In this document: positions 7,223 to 17,798 of the stretch, in pieces
How positions within the stretch are numbered: the first letter of the stretch is position 1
How the letters are laid out: every line of letters starts with the position of its first letter
Origin: an uncultured Oscillospiraceae bacterium
GTDB taxonomy: Bacteria; Bacillota; Clostridia; Oscillospirales; Oscillospiraceae
Assembly: GCA_905233385.1 (NCBI GenBank)
Contig: CAJOEH010000012.1
Location: 38,114 to 102,113 of the forward strand
Length of the DNA: 64,000 nt
Reading direction: 5' to 3'
Program-made: the position numbers and the translations under genes
The notes under the pieces: generated by a model
What the model saw: only the letters and a program-made list of their open reading frames with translations
Databases searched by the model: none
Told to the model about the DNA's origin: nothing

Positions 7223-10200
7223 ATGGCATTTGTACACCTGCATGTGCATACGGAATACAGCCTGCTGGACGGCGCCTGCCGGATCGGGAAACTGGTGCAG
7301 CGCGCCGCCGAGCTGGGGCAGAACGCGGTGGCGATCACGGACCACGGCGTCATGTACGGCGTGATCGACTTCTACCGCGCCGCCAAGGCGGCGGGCGTCA
7401 AACCGATCATCGGCTGCGAGGTCTACGTCGCGCCGCGCACCATGGCCGACCGCGTACACGGCGTAGATAACGAGGCGCAGCACCTCGTCCTGCTCTGCGA
7501 GAACGAGAAGGGCTACAGCAACCTGAGCTATCTGGTCTCGAAGGCGTTTCTGGACGGCTTTTATATCAAGCCCCGCGTGGATATGGATCTGCTGCGGCAG
7601 CATTCCGAGGGCCTGATCGCCCTGTCCGCCTGCCTCGCGGGCGGCATTCCGCGCAGGCTGCGCATGGGCGACTACGAGGGCGCGAAAAACCACGCGCTGG
7701 AGCTTGCGTCGATCTTCGGCGAGGGCAATTTCTATCTGGAACTGCAGGATCACGGCCTGCCGGAACAGCAGGAGGTCAACCGCGGCATCCTGCGCCTGGC
7801 GCAGGACACCGGTCTGCCGCTCGTCGCGACGAACGACGCGCACTATATCACCCGCGAGGACAGCTATATTCAGGACGTTCTCATGTGCATCCAGATGGGC
7901 AAAACCGTGGACGATCCCAACCGGATGCGCTTTGAGACGCAGGAATTCTATATTAAATCCGAGGACGAGATGCGTTCTCTGTTTCCCAATCATCCGGAGG
8001 CGATCGAGAACACGCAGAAGATCGCCGACCGCTGCAATGTAGAATTTGAATTCAACCACTACCATCTGCCGGAATTCCTCCCGCCGGACGGCTCGGACTC
8101 CGTGACCTATTTCCGCCGCCTGTGCGAAGAGGGCTTCCAAGAGCGCTATCCCGACGCGCCGGAGGAATACCGGAAGCGTCTGGAATACGAGATGAGCGTC
8201 GTCGAGAAGATGGGCTATGTGGACTACTATCTGATCGTCGCGGACTTCATTCTCTGGGCGAAGCGGAACGGCATTCCGGTCGGCCCGGGCAGAGGCTCCG
8301 GCGCCGGCTCGATCGCGGCCTACTGCATGCACATCACGGAAATGGACCCGATGAAGTACGCGCTGATCTTCGAGCGCTTCCTCAACCCGGAGCGCGTCAG
8401 CATGCCGGATTTCGACACCGATTTCTGTCAGGCGCGGCGCGGCGAGGTCATCGACTACGTGACCGAAAAATACGGCAAGGACCGCGTGGCGCAGATCGTC
8501 ACCTTCGGCACGATGGCGGCGAGAGCGGCGATCCGCGACGTCGGCAGGACGCTGAACTTCACCTACGCCGAGACGGACGCGGTGGCGAAGCTCATCCCGA
8601 CCACCCTGCACATGACGCTCGACGAGGCGCTGAAGATCTCGCCGCAGCTCAAGGAGATGTACGACGGCGACGAGCGCGTCCGCAAGCTGGTCGACACCGC
8701 GCGCGCCTTAGAGGGCATGCCGCGCAACACCTCGACCCACGCGGCGGGCGTCGTCATCACGAAGAATCCCGTCTGCGACTACGTGCCGCTGGCGCGCAAC
8801 GACGACACGATCGTCACGCAGTTCACCATGACGACCATCGAGGAGCTCGGCCTTCTGAAGATGGACTTCCTCGGTCTGCGCAACCTGACGATCATCGAGG
8901 ACGCCGAGCAGGAGATCCGCAAACATGAGCCGGACTTCGACCTCAAGAAGGTCCGCGACGACGACCCGGCGACCTTCGCGATGCTCGGCGAGGGGAAGAC
9001 GGCGGGCGTGTTCCAGCTCGAATCCGCGGGGATCACGAACGTCTGCGTCAACATGAAGCCGCAGTCGATCGAAGACCTGACGGCTATTGTCGCCCTCTAC
9101 CGGCCCGGCCCGATGGACTCGATCCCGCGCTTTATCGACAACAAGTTCCACCCCGAAAGGATCACCTATCTCTGCCCGCAGCTTAAGCCGATCCTTGCCG
9201 TCACCTACGGCTGCATCGTCTATCAGGAGCAGGTCATCGAGATCTTCCGCAAGCTCGGCGGCTACAGCCTCGGACAGGCGGACAATATGCGCCGCGCCAT
9301 CTCCAAGAAGAAGGAAAAGGTCATTGTCGCCGAGCGGCAGGCCTTCGTCTACGGCGACCCCGCGCGCGGCATCCCCGGCGCGATCGCGAACGGCGTCAGC
9401 GAGACGGCGGCCCAGGCAATCTATAAGGAGATCCTTGATTTCGCGAACTACGCCTTCAACAAGGCGCACGCGGTCTGCTACGCGAAGGTGACTTATGATA
9501 CGGCGTACCTCAAATGCCACTATCCGAAGGAATACATGGCGGCGCTGCTGACGAGCGTGCTGGACAATACGACCAAGACCGCTGGCTATATCGCGGACTG
9601 CAAGGAGCTCGGCATCCGCCTGCTCCATCCCGACGTCAACACCTCGGAGGACAAGTTCACCGTCGAGCCGGACGGCATCCGCTTCGGCCTCGGCGCGGTG
9701 AAGAATATCGGCCGCGGTCTGCTGCGCCAGATGGTCGCCGAGCGCGAGGAGAACGGAAAATTCACTTCGCTGGAGGACTTCGCAGAGCGCATGATCGACA
9801 CCGACCTCAACAAGCGGGCGGTGGAAAACCTCATCAAGTGCGGCGCGATGGACAGCCTCGGCCTCAACCGCGCGCAGATGCTCTACAGCTATGAAACGGT
9901 CCTCGACAGCATCGCCGACCGGAAAAAGCGCAACCTCGCGGGGCAGATCCAGCTGTTCGACATGTTCTCCGACGAGGAGGAGAAGAAATCGACCATCCCG
10001 ATCCCCAATCTGCCGGAGCTGCCGAAAAACGAGCGCATGCAGATGGAGAAGGAAACGATCGGCCTGTATCTTTCAGGCCATCCGATGGACGAGTACCGCA
10101 GACAGCTCAAGGGGAGCGGCGTCGTGCCGATCCTGCGGATCATGCAGTCGTTCGAGAACAGCGACGGCGTCTACCGTGACGAGCAGATCGTCCGGATCGC

Positions 10201-10657
10201 CGGCGTGGTCGAGAGCGTCAAGATGAAGACGACGCGCAACAACTCCATGATGGCCTACGTAGATCTGGAGGACGATACGGCGGCGATGGAGCTGCTGGCC
10301 TTCTCCAACGTGATCGCGAAATGCGGCTCCTACCTGAAAGAGAACTTTCCGGTCGTCGTCGAGGGACGGCTCTCCGTCCGCGACGAGAAAGCGCCGCAGA
10401 TGGTGGTCAACGAGGTCCGGCTGATTGCCGACGTCGCGAAGCCGGAGCCGCAGAAGCTCTATCTGAAGCTTCCGTCGGAGGGGAGCAGGGAAGACCGGAA
10501 GGCGAGAGCCATCCTCAATATGTTCCCCGGCAGTCTCCAGGCGGTGCTGTATTTTGCCGACAGCGGCGTGCGCAGAGGCACGACCTGCTCCCTGCGGGAC
10601 GATATGCTGGAGGAACTGCGCAGCCTGCTCGGCGAAAGCTGTGTCGTTTTGAAATAG
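7223..10657 (+). CDS. dnaE: DNA polymerase III alpha subunit DnaE
   Basis: A C-family replicative polymerase of 1144 residues. The PHP domain begins with HLHVHTEYSLLDGA (metal-binding HxH at 5-9). The palm carries the catalytic PDFDTDF at about residues 395-401, preceded by GPGRGSGAGS at about 354-363. YRPGPMDSIPRF and FNKAHAVCYA mark the fingers, and an OB-fold region lies near residues 990-1070. The C-terminal end fits the DnaE1/DnaE type; it is not a PolC, since no exonuclease domain is inserted. It starts 2 bases after whiA with a GAGGAG inside the end of whiA. Confidence 0.97.
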   Translation: MAFVHLHVHTEYSLLDGACRIGKLVQRAAELGQNAVAITDHGVMYGVIDFYRAAKAAGVKPIIGCEVYVAPRTMADRVHGVDNEAQHLVLLCENEKGYSNLSYLVSKAFLDGFYIKPRVDMDLLRQHSEGLIALSACLAGGIPRRLRMGDYEGAKNHALELASIFGEGNFYLELQDHGLPEQQEVNRGILRLAQDTGLPLVATNDAHYITREDSYIQDVLMCIQMGKTVDDPNRMRFETQEFYIKSEDEMRSLFPNHPEAIENTQKIADRCNVEFEFNHYHLPEFLPPDGSDSVTYFRRLCEEGFQERYPDAPEEYRKRLEYEMSVVEKMGYVDYYLIVADFILWAKRNGIPVGPGRGSGAGSIAAYCMHITEMDPMKYALIFERFLNPERVSMPDFDTDFCQARRGEVIDYVTEKYGKDRVAQIVTFGTMAARAAIRDVGRTLNFTYAETDAVAKLIPTTLHMTLDEALKISPQLKEMYDGDERVRKLVDTARALEGMPRNTSTHAAGVVITKNPVCDYVPLARNDDTIVTQFTMTTIEELGLLKMDFLGLRNLTIIEDAEQEIRKHEPDFDLKKVRDDDPATFAMLGEGKTAGVFQLESAGITNVCVNMKPQSIEDLTAIVALYRPGPMDSIPRFIDNKFHPERITYLCPQLKPILAVTYGCIVYQEQVIEIFRKLGGYSLGQADNMRRAISKKKEKVIVAERQAFVYGDPARGIPGAIANGVSETAAQAIYKEILDFANYAFNKAHAVCYAKVTYDTAYLKCHYPKEYMAALLTSVLDNTTKTAGYIADCKELGIRLLHPDVNTSEDKFTVEPDGIRFGLGAVKNIGRGLLRQMVAEREENGKFTSLEDFAERMIDTDLNKRAVENLIKCGAMDSLGLNRAQMLYSYETVLDSIADRKKRNLAGQIQLFDMFSDEEEKKSTIPIPNLPELPKNERMQMEKETIGLYLSGHPMDEYRRQLKGSGVVPILRIMQSFENSDGVYRDEQIVRIAGVVESVKMKTTRNNSMMAYVDLEDDTAAMELLAFSNVIAKCGSYLKENFPVVVEGRLSVRDEKAPQMVVNEVRLIADVAKPEPQKLYLKLPSEGSREDRKARAILNMFPGSLQAVLYFADSGVRRGTTCSLRDDMLEELRSLLGESCVVLK

Positions 10658-10703
10658 TTTTTCGCTTTTCGTAACAATAGCACTACACATTTGTAACAAA
10701 CTA

Positions 10704-10712
10704 TGATATAAT
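10704..10712 (+). promoter_or_regulatory. Extended -10 promoter of the lipoprotein-two-component operon
   Basis: TGATATAAT, an extended -10 (TGN plus TATAAT), lies 33 bases before the TTG start at 10745. No good -35 is seen at 17 bases, which is common for extended -10 promoters. Confidence 0.6.
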
Positions 10713-10744
10713 ACTATGAATCTTACCGGAATGGAGGCGGCGTA

Positions 10745-12040
10745 TTGAAAAGAATTGTAATATTTGCGCTGCTCTGCGCCGTCCTGCTCCTTTCCGGGTG
10801 TATTCTGGAGCCTGCGGAGAGCCTTTACGCGATCCCGGCGCGGTCGGAGGACTATTACAACCTGCAAACCGCGATCGAAAACGCGATGTCGGACGGCGCG
10901 GTCTACTGCGCGCCGATCGCGGGAGAGAATCAGCAGCCCGTCCAGATGGCGGACATCGACGGCGACCAGCAGGACGAGGCAATCGTCTACTGGAAAAACA
11001 ACGGCGATCTTCCGCTCACCGTCGGCGTCTTCGACAAGCGCGGCGATCAGTTCGTTCTGATCGCGAAAGCGGACGGCGCCGGCACCGCCTTCGACCACGT
11101 GCAGTACGTGGAGATCGACGGCTATCCGGGCAGTGAGATCGTGGTCGGCCGCCAGATCAGCGGCCAGGTCACGCAGACCTTGTACGTTTACTCGTTTGAA
11201 AACGACGCGCTGACGGAGCTTTTGAACGCGAACTACTCGCAGTTCATTACGACCGACCTCGACGCGGACGGCCTGCACGACGTCGTCCTGCTCCATTCCT
11301 CGGACGCGCAGAACGGCGTTGCGGAATGCTACCGCTGGGCGGGCGGCCAGCTCACCCGCGAGCGTGAAGCGCGGATGTCCGCGCCGGTCGACGCGGTGCG
11401 GCGCATGATCGCCGGCAAGGTCTGGGCGGACTGTCCCGCGGTCTTCGTCGCCTCGGAGTACGGCGAGGGTCAGCTCATCACCGACATTTACGGCATGCGC
11501 GGCGGCGTCTTTACCAACCTGTCGCTTTCGGAAGAGACCGATACCGCGGTCAGCACCGTCCGCGACTACTACGTTTACAGCTGCGACATCGACGACGACG
11601 GACTGATCGAACTGCCGCACCTGATCCGGCTCGCGGCGATCGCGGGAGAGGAGACCTCCGCGAATCAGACGGTGATCCGCTGGTACAATCTGCAGCCGGA
11701 CGGCACGGAAAACGACAAGTGGCTGACCTACCACAATTACTCTGCCGGGTGGTACCTGAAGATCCCGGACCGACTGGCGGACGGCCTGTCCGTGAAATAC
11801 ACGACGGCGTTTGAAACGAGCCGCGGCTATACCTTCGTCTATAAGGGAGAGGAGCTGTTCACCCTGGCCGCCGTGAGCGGCGAGAACGCCGCGAGCACGG
11901 TGACCGGCTGGACGGTGCTCGCCGCGAAGAGCGACACGGTCTACGCGATGACGGTCAATGCAAACGCCCTGACAGAGAAGGAAATACAAGACCTCTTCCA
12001 CTTCATTCAGGTGGACTGGAAGACCGGAGAGACGGATTAA
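10745..12040 (+). CDS. Lipoprotein with DxDxDG calcium-type motifs
   Basis: A 431-residue secreted lipoprotein: a hydrophobic signal segment ends in the lipobox LLSGC (Cys about residue 18). The mature part contains three loops of the FG-GAP/VCBS calcium-binding type: ADIDGDQQDE, TDLDADGLHD and CDIDDDGLIE, spaced as in beta-propeller or repeat proteins. The start is TTG at 10745, supported by GGAGG 7-8 bases upstream. It is followed after 21 bases by a response regulator and sensor kinase, so it may be a surface accessory to that signalling pair. Its ligand cannot be told from the sequence. Confidence 0.75.
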   Translation: MKRIVIFALLCAVLLLSGCILEPAESLYAIPARSEDYYNLQTAIENAMSDGAVYCAPIAGENQQPVQMADIDGDQQDEAIVYWKNNGDLPLTVGVFDKRGDQFVLIAKADGAGTAFDHVQYVEIDGYPGSEIVVGRQISGQVTQTLYVYSFENDALTELLNANYSQFITTDLDADGLHDVVLLHSSDAQNGVAECYRWAGGQLTREREARMSAPVDAVRRMIAGKVWADCPAVFVASEYGEGQLITDIYGMRGGVFTNLSLSEETDTAVSTVRDYYVYSCDIDDDGLIELPHLIRLAAIAGEETSANQTVIRWYNLQPDGTENDKWLTYHNYSAGWYLKIPDRLADGLSVKYTTAFETSRGYTFVYKGEELFTLAAVSGENAASTVTGWTVLAAKSDTVYAMTVNANALTEKEIQDLFHFIQVDWKTGETD

Positions 12041-12061
12041 GGGTTTTTGGAGGATAGAGAT

Positions 12062-12748
12062 ATGAAAAAAGTTCTGATATTAGAGGACGAGGTCAGTATC
12101 CGCAGTTTTGTGGTCATCAACCTCAAGCGCGCCGGCTACGAGGCGATCGAGGCGGGAACGGGCATGGAGGCCCTGGAACGGCTCAAGGAGAACCCGGATA
12201 TCGGCGTGGCGATCCTGGACATCATGCTGCCGGATATCGACGGCTTCGAGGTCTGCCGGAACATCCGCGCGACCAATAAGACCATCGGCATCATCATGCT
12301 GACGGCGAGAACGCAGGAGATGGACAAAGTGACCGGCCTGATGACCGGCGCGGACGACTACGTGACCAAGCCCTTCTCTCCGGCGGAGCTGACGGCGCGC
12401 ATCGACGCGCTTTACCGCCGCATCGGCGGCGGCGTGGAGTCCGATCCCGAGATCATCGTGCACGAGCCGTTCACGCTGAACATCCGCAACCGCACGCTGG
12501 AGAAGGACGGCCGCCGGATCAAGCTGACGCAGGTGGAATACGCCATCATCCAGCTCTTTATGCAGAATCCCGGACGCGCCCTCTCCAGAGAGGACATCCT
12601 GACGGCGGTCTGGGGCAGGAACTACGACGGCGAGCTGAAGATCGTGGACGTCAATATCCGCCGTCTGCGGATCAAGATCGAGGACAATACCGCTAATCCC
12701 ACCTATATCACGACCGTGTGGGGCTTTGGCTATAAGTGGGGGGTATAA
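12062..12748 (+). CDS. OmpR/PhoB-family response regulator
   Basis: A 228-residue two-domain regulator. The receiver has the acidic pocket ED at 8-9, the phospho-acceptor Asp53 in ILDIMLPD, Thr81 and Lys103 in DDYVTKPF. The winged-helix effector occupies about 128-228 and ends in the typical GFGYKW. The start is the ATG at 12062, with GGAGG 8 bases upstream; an in-frame TTG at 12047 precedes that site and is rejected. It sits between the calcium-motif lipoprotein and its likely cognate kinase. Target genes are unknown. Confidence 0.95.
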   Translation: MKKVLILEDEVSIRSFVVINLKRAGYEAIEAGTGMEALERLKENPDIGVAILDIMLPDIDGFEVCRNIRATNKTIGIIMLTARTQEMDKVTGLMTGADDYVTKPFSPAELTARIDALYRRIGGGVESDPEIIVHEPFTLNIRNRTLEKDGRRIKLTQVEYAIIQLFMQNPGRALSREDILTAVWGRNYDGELKIVDVNIRRLRIKIEDNTANPTYITTVWGFGYKWGV

Positions 12749-12775
12749 TCGGCCCTTCCATCGGAGGTGACAGGC

Positions 12776-14194
12776 TTGAAAAAGACAAAGGGACTGCAGG
12801 GACGCTGGCTGCGCAATACCCTGAGCATCGTGCTTGCGCTCGTTCTTTTGTGCGTGACCGGACTGTCTGTCACCGTCGCGTTGTATTACTACTCCAATAT
12901 CCGTGCGGGCATGGAATCCAAGGCACGCGCCAGTACGCGGTTTTTCGAGACCTACATCGGGCAGAGCTACAACGAGTACTACCGCTCCTGCGCGAAATTC
13001 ACGCAGACCTTTGAATCGAAGGACACGATGGAGCTGCAGTTCATCAACACGAACTACCGCATCGTGGCCTCTTCCTACAGCCAGCTGTCCACGAAGACTT
13101 CCGTGACGAGCGACATCACGGAGGCGATCGAAACGCGGCAGATCAGCTCGTTTACGGGCAAGAATCCCGATACGGGCGAGCGGATCATGGCGGTCTCCAG
13201 CCCGCTGATCTACTCCAACGGAGAGGTCATCGGCGTGCTGCGCTACGTAACCAGCCTGAAACGCGTCGACCGGCAGATCGCTTTGTTCATTGCGGCGATC
13301 ACGCTGGTCGGCATCGCGATGCTGCTGATCGTCTATATCAGCGGACGGTATTATCTCCGTTCCATTCTCGTGCCGGTGTCGGAGATCACGGCAACGGCGA
13401 AGCGGATCGCCGCCGGCGGCTACGGTGTGCAGATCCAGCGCAAGTTCGACGACGAGATCGGCGAGCTTGCAGATACCATCAACGACATGTCGAATCAGAT
13501 CAGTCAGACGGAAAAGATGCAGTCGGAATTCGTCTCCTCCGTCTCCCACGAGCTGCGCACCCCGCTGACGGCGATCAGCGGCTGGAGCGAGACTCTGCTC
13601 TCGGCAGGCGGCAGCGTGGACGCCGCCGACGCGAAGCGCGGACTGAACATCATCCTGCGCGAATCGAAGCGTCTGACCGGCATGGTGGAGGAATTGCTCG
13701 AATTTACGCGGATCCAGGACGGCAGATTCCGCCTGAACATCGCGCAAAGCGACATCCGCAGCGAATTTGAAGATACGGTATTCATGTACGGCTCCCGCCT
13801 TGCGCAGGAGGGGATCGAACTGCAATACCTGGATAACGACGACGATATTCCGGAGATTCCCTGCGATACGCAGCGTATGCGGCAGGTCTTCCTGAATATC
13901 CTGGACAACGCTGCCAAGCACGGCGGCGACGGCGGAAAGATCACGGCGGAAATCCGCCGCGAGGAGAACGAGATCGCGGTGAAGATCCGCGATTTCGGCC
14001 CCGGCATCCCGGAGGACGAGCTTCCGCTGGTGAAAAAGAAATTTTATAAGGGGACCTCCAAGGCGCGCGGCAGCGGCATCGGCCTTGCGGTGTGCGAGGA
14101 GATCGTCACCATGCACAACGGCAGACTGGACCTTGCCAACGCGGAAGGCGGCGGCACGCTTGTGACGATCAGGCTCCCGATTGGAGAACAATGA
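12776..14194 (+). CDS. Membrane sensor histidine kinase
   Basis: A 472-residue kinase. Transmembrane segment 1 is at about residues 14-38, followed by an extracytoplasmic sensor of about 125 residues, segment 2 at about 167-189 and a HAMP region near 190-245. The phospho-acceptor His is at about 258 (SVSHELRTPL), and the ATPase domain has NILDNAAKHG, DFGPGIPEDE and GSGIGLAV. The start is TTG at 12776, eight bases after GGAGG; an upstream GTG overlaps that site. It follows the response regulator by 27 bases and is probably its partner. The architecture is of the PhoR/WalK/ResE kind, but the signal is unknown. Confidence 0.93.
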   Translation: MKKTKGLQGRWLRNTLSIVLALVLLCVTGLSVTVALYYYSNIRAGMESKARASTRFFETYIGQSYNEYYRSCAKFTQTFESKDTMELQFINTNYRIVASSYSQLSTKTSVTSDITEAIETRQISSFTGKNPDTGERIMAVSSPLIYSNGEVIGVLRYVTSLKRVDRQIALFIAAITLVGIAMLLIVYISGRYYLRSILVPVSEITATAKRIAAGGYGVQIQRKFDDEIGELADTINDMSNQISQTEKMQSEFVSSVSHELRTPLTAISGWSETLLSAGGSVDAADAKRGLNIILRESKRLTGMVEELLEFTRIQDGRFRLNIAQSDIRSEFEDTVFMYGSRLAQEGIELQYLDNDDDIPEIPCDTQRMRQVFLNILDNAAKHGGDGGKITAEIRREENEIAVKIRDFGPGIPEDELPLVKKKFYKGTSKARGSGIGLAVCEEIVTMHNGRLDLANAEGGGTLVTIRLPIGEQ

Positions 14195-14195
14195 C

Positions 14196-15197
14196 ATGGC
14201 AAAGAAAGAAACCAACGAAAAGTTCAAAACGATGATCGGCGGACAGGCGCTGATCGAGGGCATTATGATGCTCGGACCGGAAAAATGCGCCACCGTCGTC
14301 CGCACGAAAGCGGGTCTGAAGACGAAACTCGAGGACAGAAAACCCGTCGGAAAGTTCTCGCCGAAGAAGATCCCGTTCGTGCGCGGCATTTTCAACTTCT
14401 GCGCCTCGATGAAGATCGGCGTTTCCGCGCTGATGTATTCCGCAGACCTCTACGCGGAAGACGAGGACGAAAGCGAAACGCCGGAGAAGCAGTCGAAATT
14501 CGACGCGTGGCTGGAAAAGAAGCTCTCGTCCGACAAGGCGCAGAGCGTCGTCATCACGATCGGCGTGGTGATCGGCCTGCTGTTTTCCGTCGCGCTGTTC
14601 GTGCTGCTGCCGTCCTTCCTCGGGGAATTCATCGAGCGGTGGGTGACCGGCAACGCGCTGGTGAGAAACCTTTTGGAAGGCCTGCTCCGCATTGCGATCT
14701 TCCTTCTGTATATGTTCCTGATCTCCCGCATGAAGGATATGAAGCGCGTCTTTGCCTACCACGGCGCGGAGCATAAGACGATCCGCTGCTACGAGGCGAA
14801 GCTGCCGCTGACGGTCGAAAACGTCAGGGAGCAGACCCGTCTGCATCCGCGCTGCGGCACGAGCTTCCTTTTCGTCGTGATCATCATTTCCATTCTGGTC
14901 TTCTCCGTCGCGTCGGTCCTTCTGAAGCCGATCACGCCGGTGTTCGACTCCAAGATCCTCAACGCGTTGATCCGCATGGCGCTCAAGCTTCTGCTCCTGC
15001 CGATCGTCGTAGGCATCAGCTACGAGTTCAACCGTCTGGTCGGCCGCTACGACAACTGGCTGACCCGCGCGCTTTCCGCGCCCGGCATGTGGCTGCAGTA
15101 TCTGACCACCAACGAGCCGGACGACAGCATGATCGAGGTCGGCATCGAAGCCCTGACGCAGGTGCTTCCGCAGCAGGAGGGGGCGGACAAATGGTAA
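14196..15197 (+). CDS. DUF1385 membrane protein (YqhQ-like)
   Basis: A 333-residue membrane protein of the DUF1385/YqhQ family. Family phrases are GGQALIEGIMMLGP near the N-terminus, VFAYHGAEHKTIRCYE in the middle, HPRCGTSFLF, and about four hydrophobic segments. In many Firmicutes it precedes prmC, as it does here. The exact function is not established, although a metal-dependent membrane role has been proposed from the conserved His/Glu/Cys residues. The start is the ATG at 14196, one base after the kinase stop; GGAG lies upstream within the kinase gene. Confidence 0.88.
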   Translation: MAKKETNEKFKTMIGGQALIEGIMMLGPEKCATVVRTKAGLKTKLEDRKPVGKFSPKKIPFVRGIFNFCASMKIGVSALMYSADLYAEDEDESETPEKQSKFDAWLEKKLSSDKAQSVVITIGVVIGLLFSVALFVLLPSFLGEFIERWVTGNALVRNLLEGLLRIAIFLLYMFLISRMKDMKRVFAYHGAEHKTIRCYEAKLPLTVENVREQTRLHPRCGTSFLFVVIIISILVFSVASVLLKPITPVFDSKILNALIRMALKLLLLPIVVGISYEFNRLVGRYDNWLTRALSAPGMWLQYLTTNEPDDSMIEVGIEALTQVLPQQEGADKW

Positions 15198-16060
15198 GGA
15201 AATACGCGGATCTGTATCTGGACGCCCGCCGCGCCCTGCTGGAAAAGGAAGGACAGTTCGCCTCGAATGTCGCGAGAGAGCTGGTCTGCGCCGCCTCCGG
15301 CAAGACCGCCGAGCAGATGATCACAGACCGCGACCTCTACGCCTCCGAAGAAGTCTGCGAGCTGACGGAATCCTTCGTCAAGCGCTATCTGAAAGGCGAG
15401 CCGATGCCCTATATCCTCGGCCAGTGGAACTTCTACGACATGACCCTGACGGTGACGCCCGACGTGCTGATCCCGCGGGACGACACGACGGTCGTGACGG
15501 AACTGGCGATCAAAAAGGCGCTCTTCCTCGATCAGAATCCGAGAATCCTCGACCTGTGCACCGGCTCCGGCTGTATCGGCATCGCGATCGCAAAGCGCGT
15601 CAAGGACGCGCGAGTGACGCTGGCCGACGTTTCGCCCGACGCGCTCCGCGTGGCGCGGCGCAACGTGGTCGATCAGAAGCTGACGGCGCGAGTGAAATGC
15701 GTCCCGCTGGACGCGAAACAGCCCGCGCAGGACTTCATCGGCGTCTATGATCTGATCGTTTCCAATCCGCCGTATATCGCCACCGCGATGATCGAGAAGC
15801 TCGATCCTTCCGTGAAGGACTTCGAGCCGCGCATCGCGCTCGACGGCGGCGAGGACGGTCTGGATTTTTACCGCGCGATCATCGACAACTATTCTTCCGC
15901 GCTCCGTCCGGGCGGTTATTTCTGCTTCGAGTTCGGCATGGGGCAGGAGGATGAGGTTTGCGCTCTGCTGCGGCAGGGCGGCTTTGAAATCATGGAATTA
16001 AGAAAAGATACCGCAGATATTACGCGGGCAGTCCTTGCCCGGAAAAGAGAGGAAAACTGA
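15191..16060 (+). CDS. prmC: Release-factor glutamine methyltransferase PrmC
   Basis: PrmC (HemK) methylates the GGQ glutamine of the class 1 release factors using S-adenosylmethionine. The 289-residue protein has the helical N-terminal domain, the SAM motif [12 protein letters not shown] at 121-132, the acidic DVSPDAL and the catalytic NPPY at 192-195. The segment before motif I reads VLIPRDDTT rather than the usual IPRPETE, a small divergence at a normally conserved spot. The start ATG overlaps the DUF1385 stop by 7 bases, with AGGAGG upstream. One of its targets, prfA, is encoded at 34478-35548. Confidence 0.93.
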   Translation: MVRKYADLYLDARRALLEKEGQFASNVARELVCAASGKTAEQMITDRDLYASEEVCELTESFVKRYLKGEPMPYILGQWNFYDMTLTVTPDVLIPRDDTTVVTELAIKKALFLDQNPRILDLCTGSGCIGIAIAKRVKDARVTLADVSPDALRVARRNVVDQKLTARVKCVPLDAKQPAQDFIGVYDLIVSNPPYIATAMIEKLDPSVKDFEPRIALDGGEDGLDFYRAIIDNYSSALRPGGYFCFEFGMGQEDEVCALLRQGGFEIMELRKDTADITRAVLARKREEN

Positions 16061-16062
16061 CG

Positions 16063-17155
<1,093 letters not shown>

Positions 17156-17166
<11 letters not shown>

Positions 17167-17779
17167 GTCGATCGAGTCCTCACGCTCGCCGCAGGGGAAA
17201 CTGCGCGTGCGCTTTGACGACGGCAGCAGCCTGATGATTCTGCCGTCCGCCATGGCGGAGCTGGGACTCTATCAGGGAATGGAGATCCCCGACGTCGCGA
17301 TGGATTCTATCAAAGATACCTGCTCCAAGGCGTCCGCGCGCGAGCGGGCGGTGCGGATCATCTCCGCGGCGTCCGTCTCGAAACGGGAGCTCGAAAAGCG
17401 CCTGATCCAAAAGGGGGAGCGCGAGGAAGACGCGAAGCAGGCGGTGCAGTGGCTGACAGACTTGAAGCTGCTGGACGACGAGCAGGCGGCGCAGCAGATC
17501 GTGCGAAACGGCGCGGCAAAGGGTTACGGCGCGGCGCGGATCAGGCAAATGCTGTTCGAAAAGCGCATCCCGAAAGAATACTGGGACGCCGCGCTGGAGC
17601 TGCTTCCGCCGCAGGACGACGCGATCGACGCCTTCCTGCAGTGCAGATTCCGCGGCAGACAGCCGGACAAAGCGGAATGCAAACGGGCGGCGGACGCGCT
17701 CGCGCGCCGCGGGCACAGCTGGAGCGACATCCGCAGCGCGTTGGAACGCTACGCGCCGGACGAAAACTTCGACGATTAA
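17156..17779 (+). CDS. recX: Regulatory protein RecX
   Basis: RecX binds RecA filaments and limits recombinase activity. The product of 207 residues has an N-terminal region of about 60 residues (a beta-rich extension common in Firmicutes) followed by tandem three-helix RecX repeats, with recognisable [34 protein letters not shown] and [17 protein letters not shown]. The 11-base overlap with recA (ATGAAGGTTGA) indicates translational coupling of the recombinase and its modulator. Confidence 0.93.
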
Positions 17780-17798
17780 CGAAAGAAGGACATACTAC

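Noticed and set aside
7175..12001. Long minus-strand frames opposite dnaE and the lipoprotein gene
   Set aside because: Same codon-mirror effect; no ribosome binding sites, no recognisable domains, and the plus-strand genes are certain.
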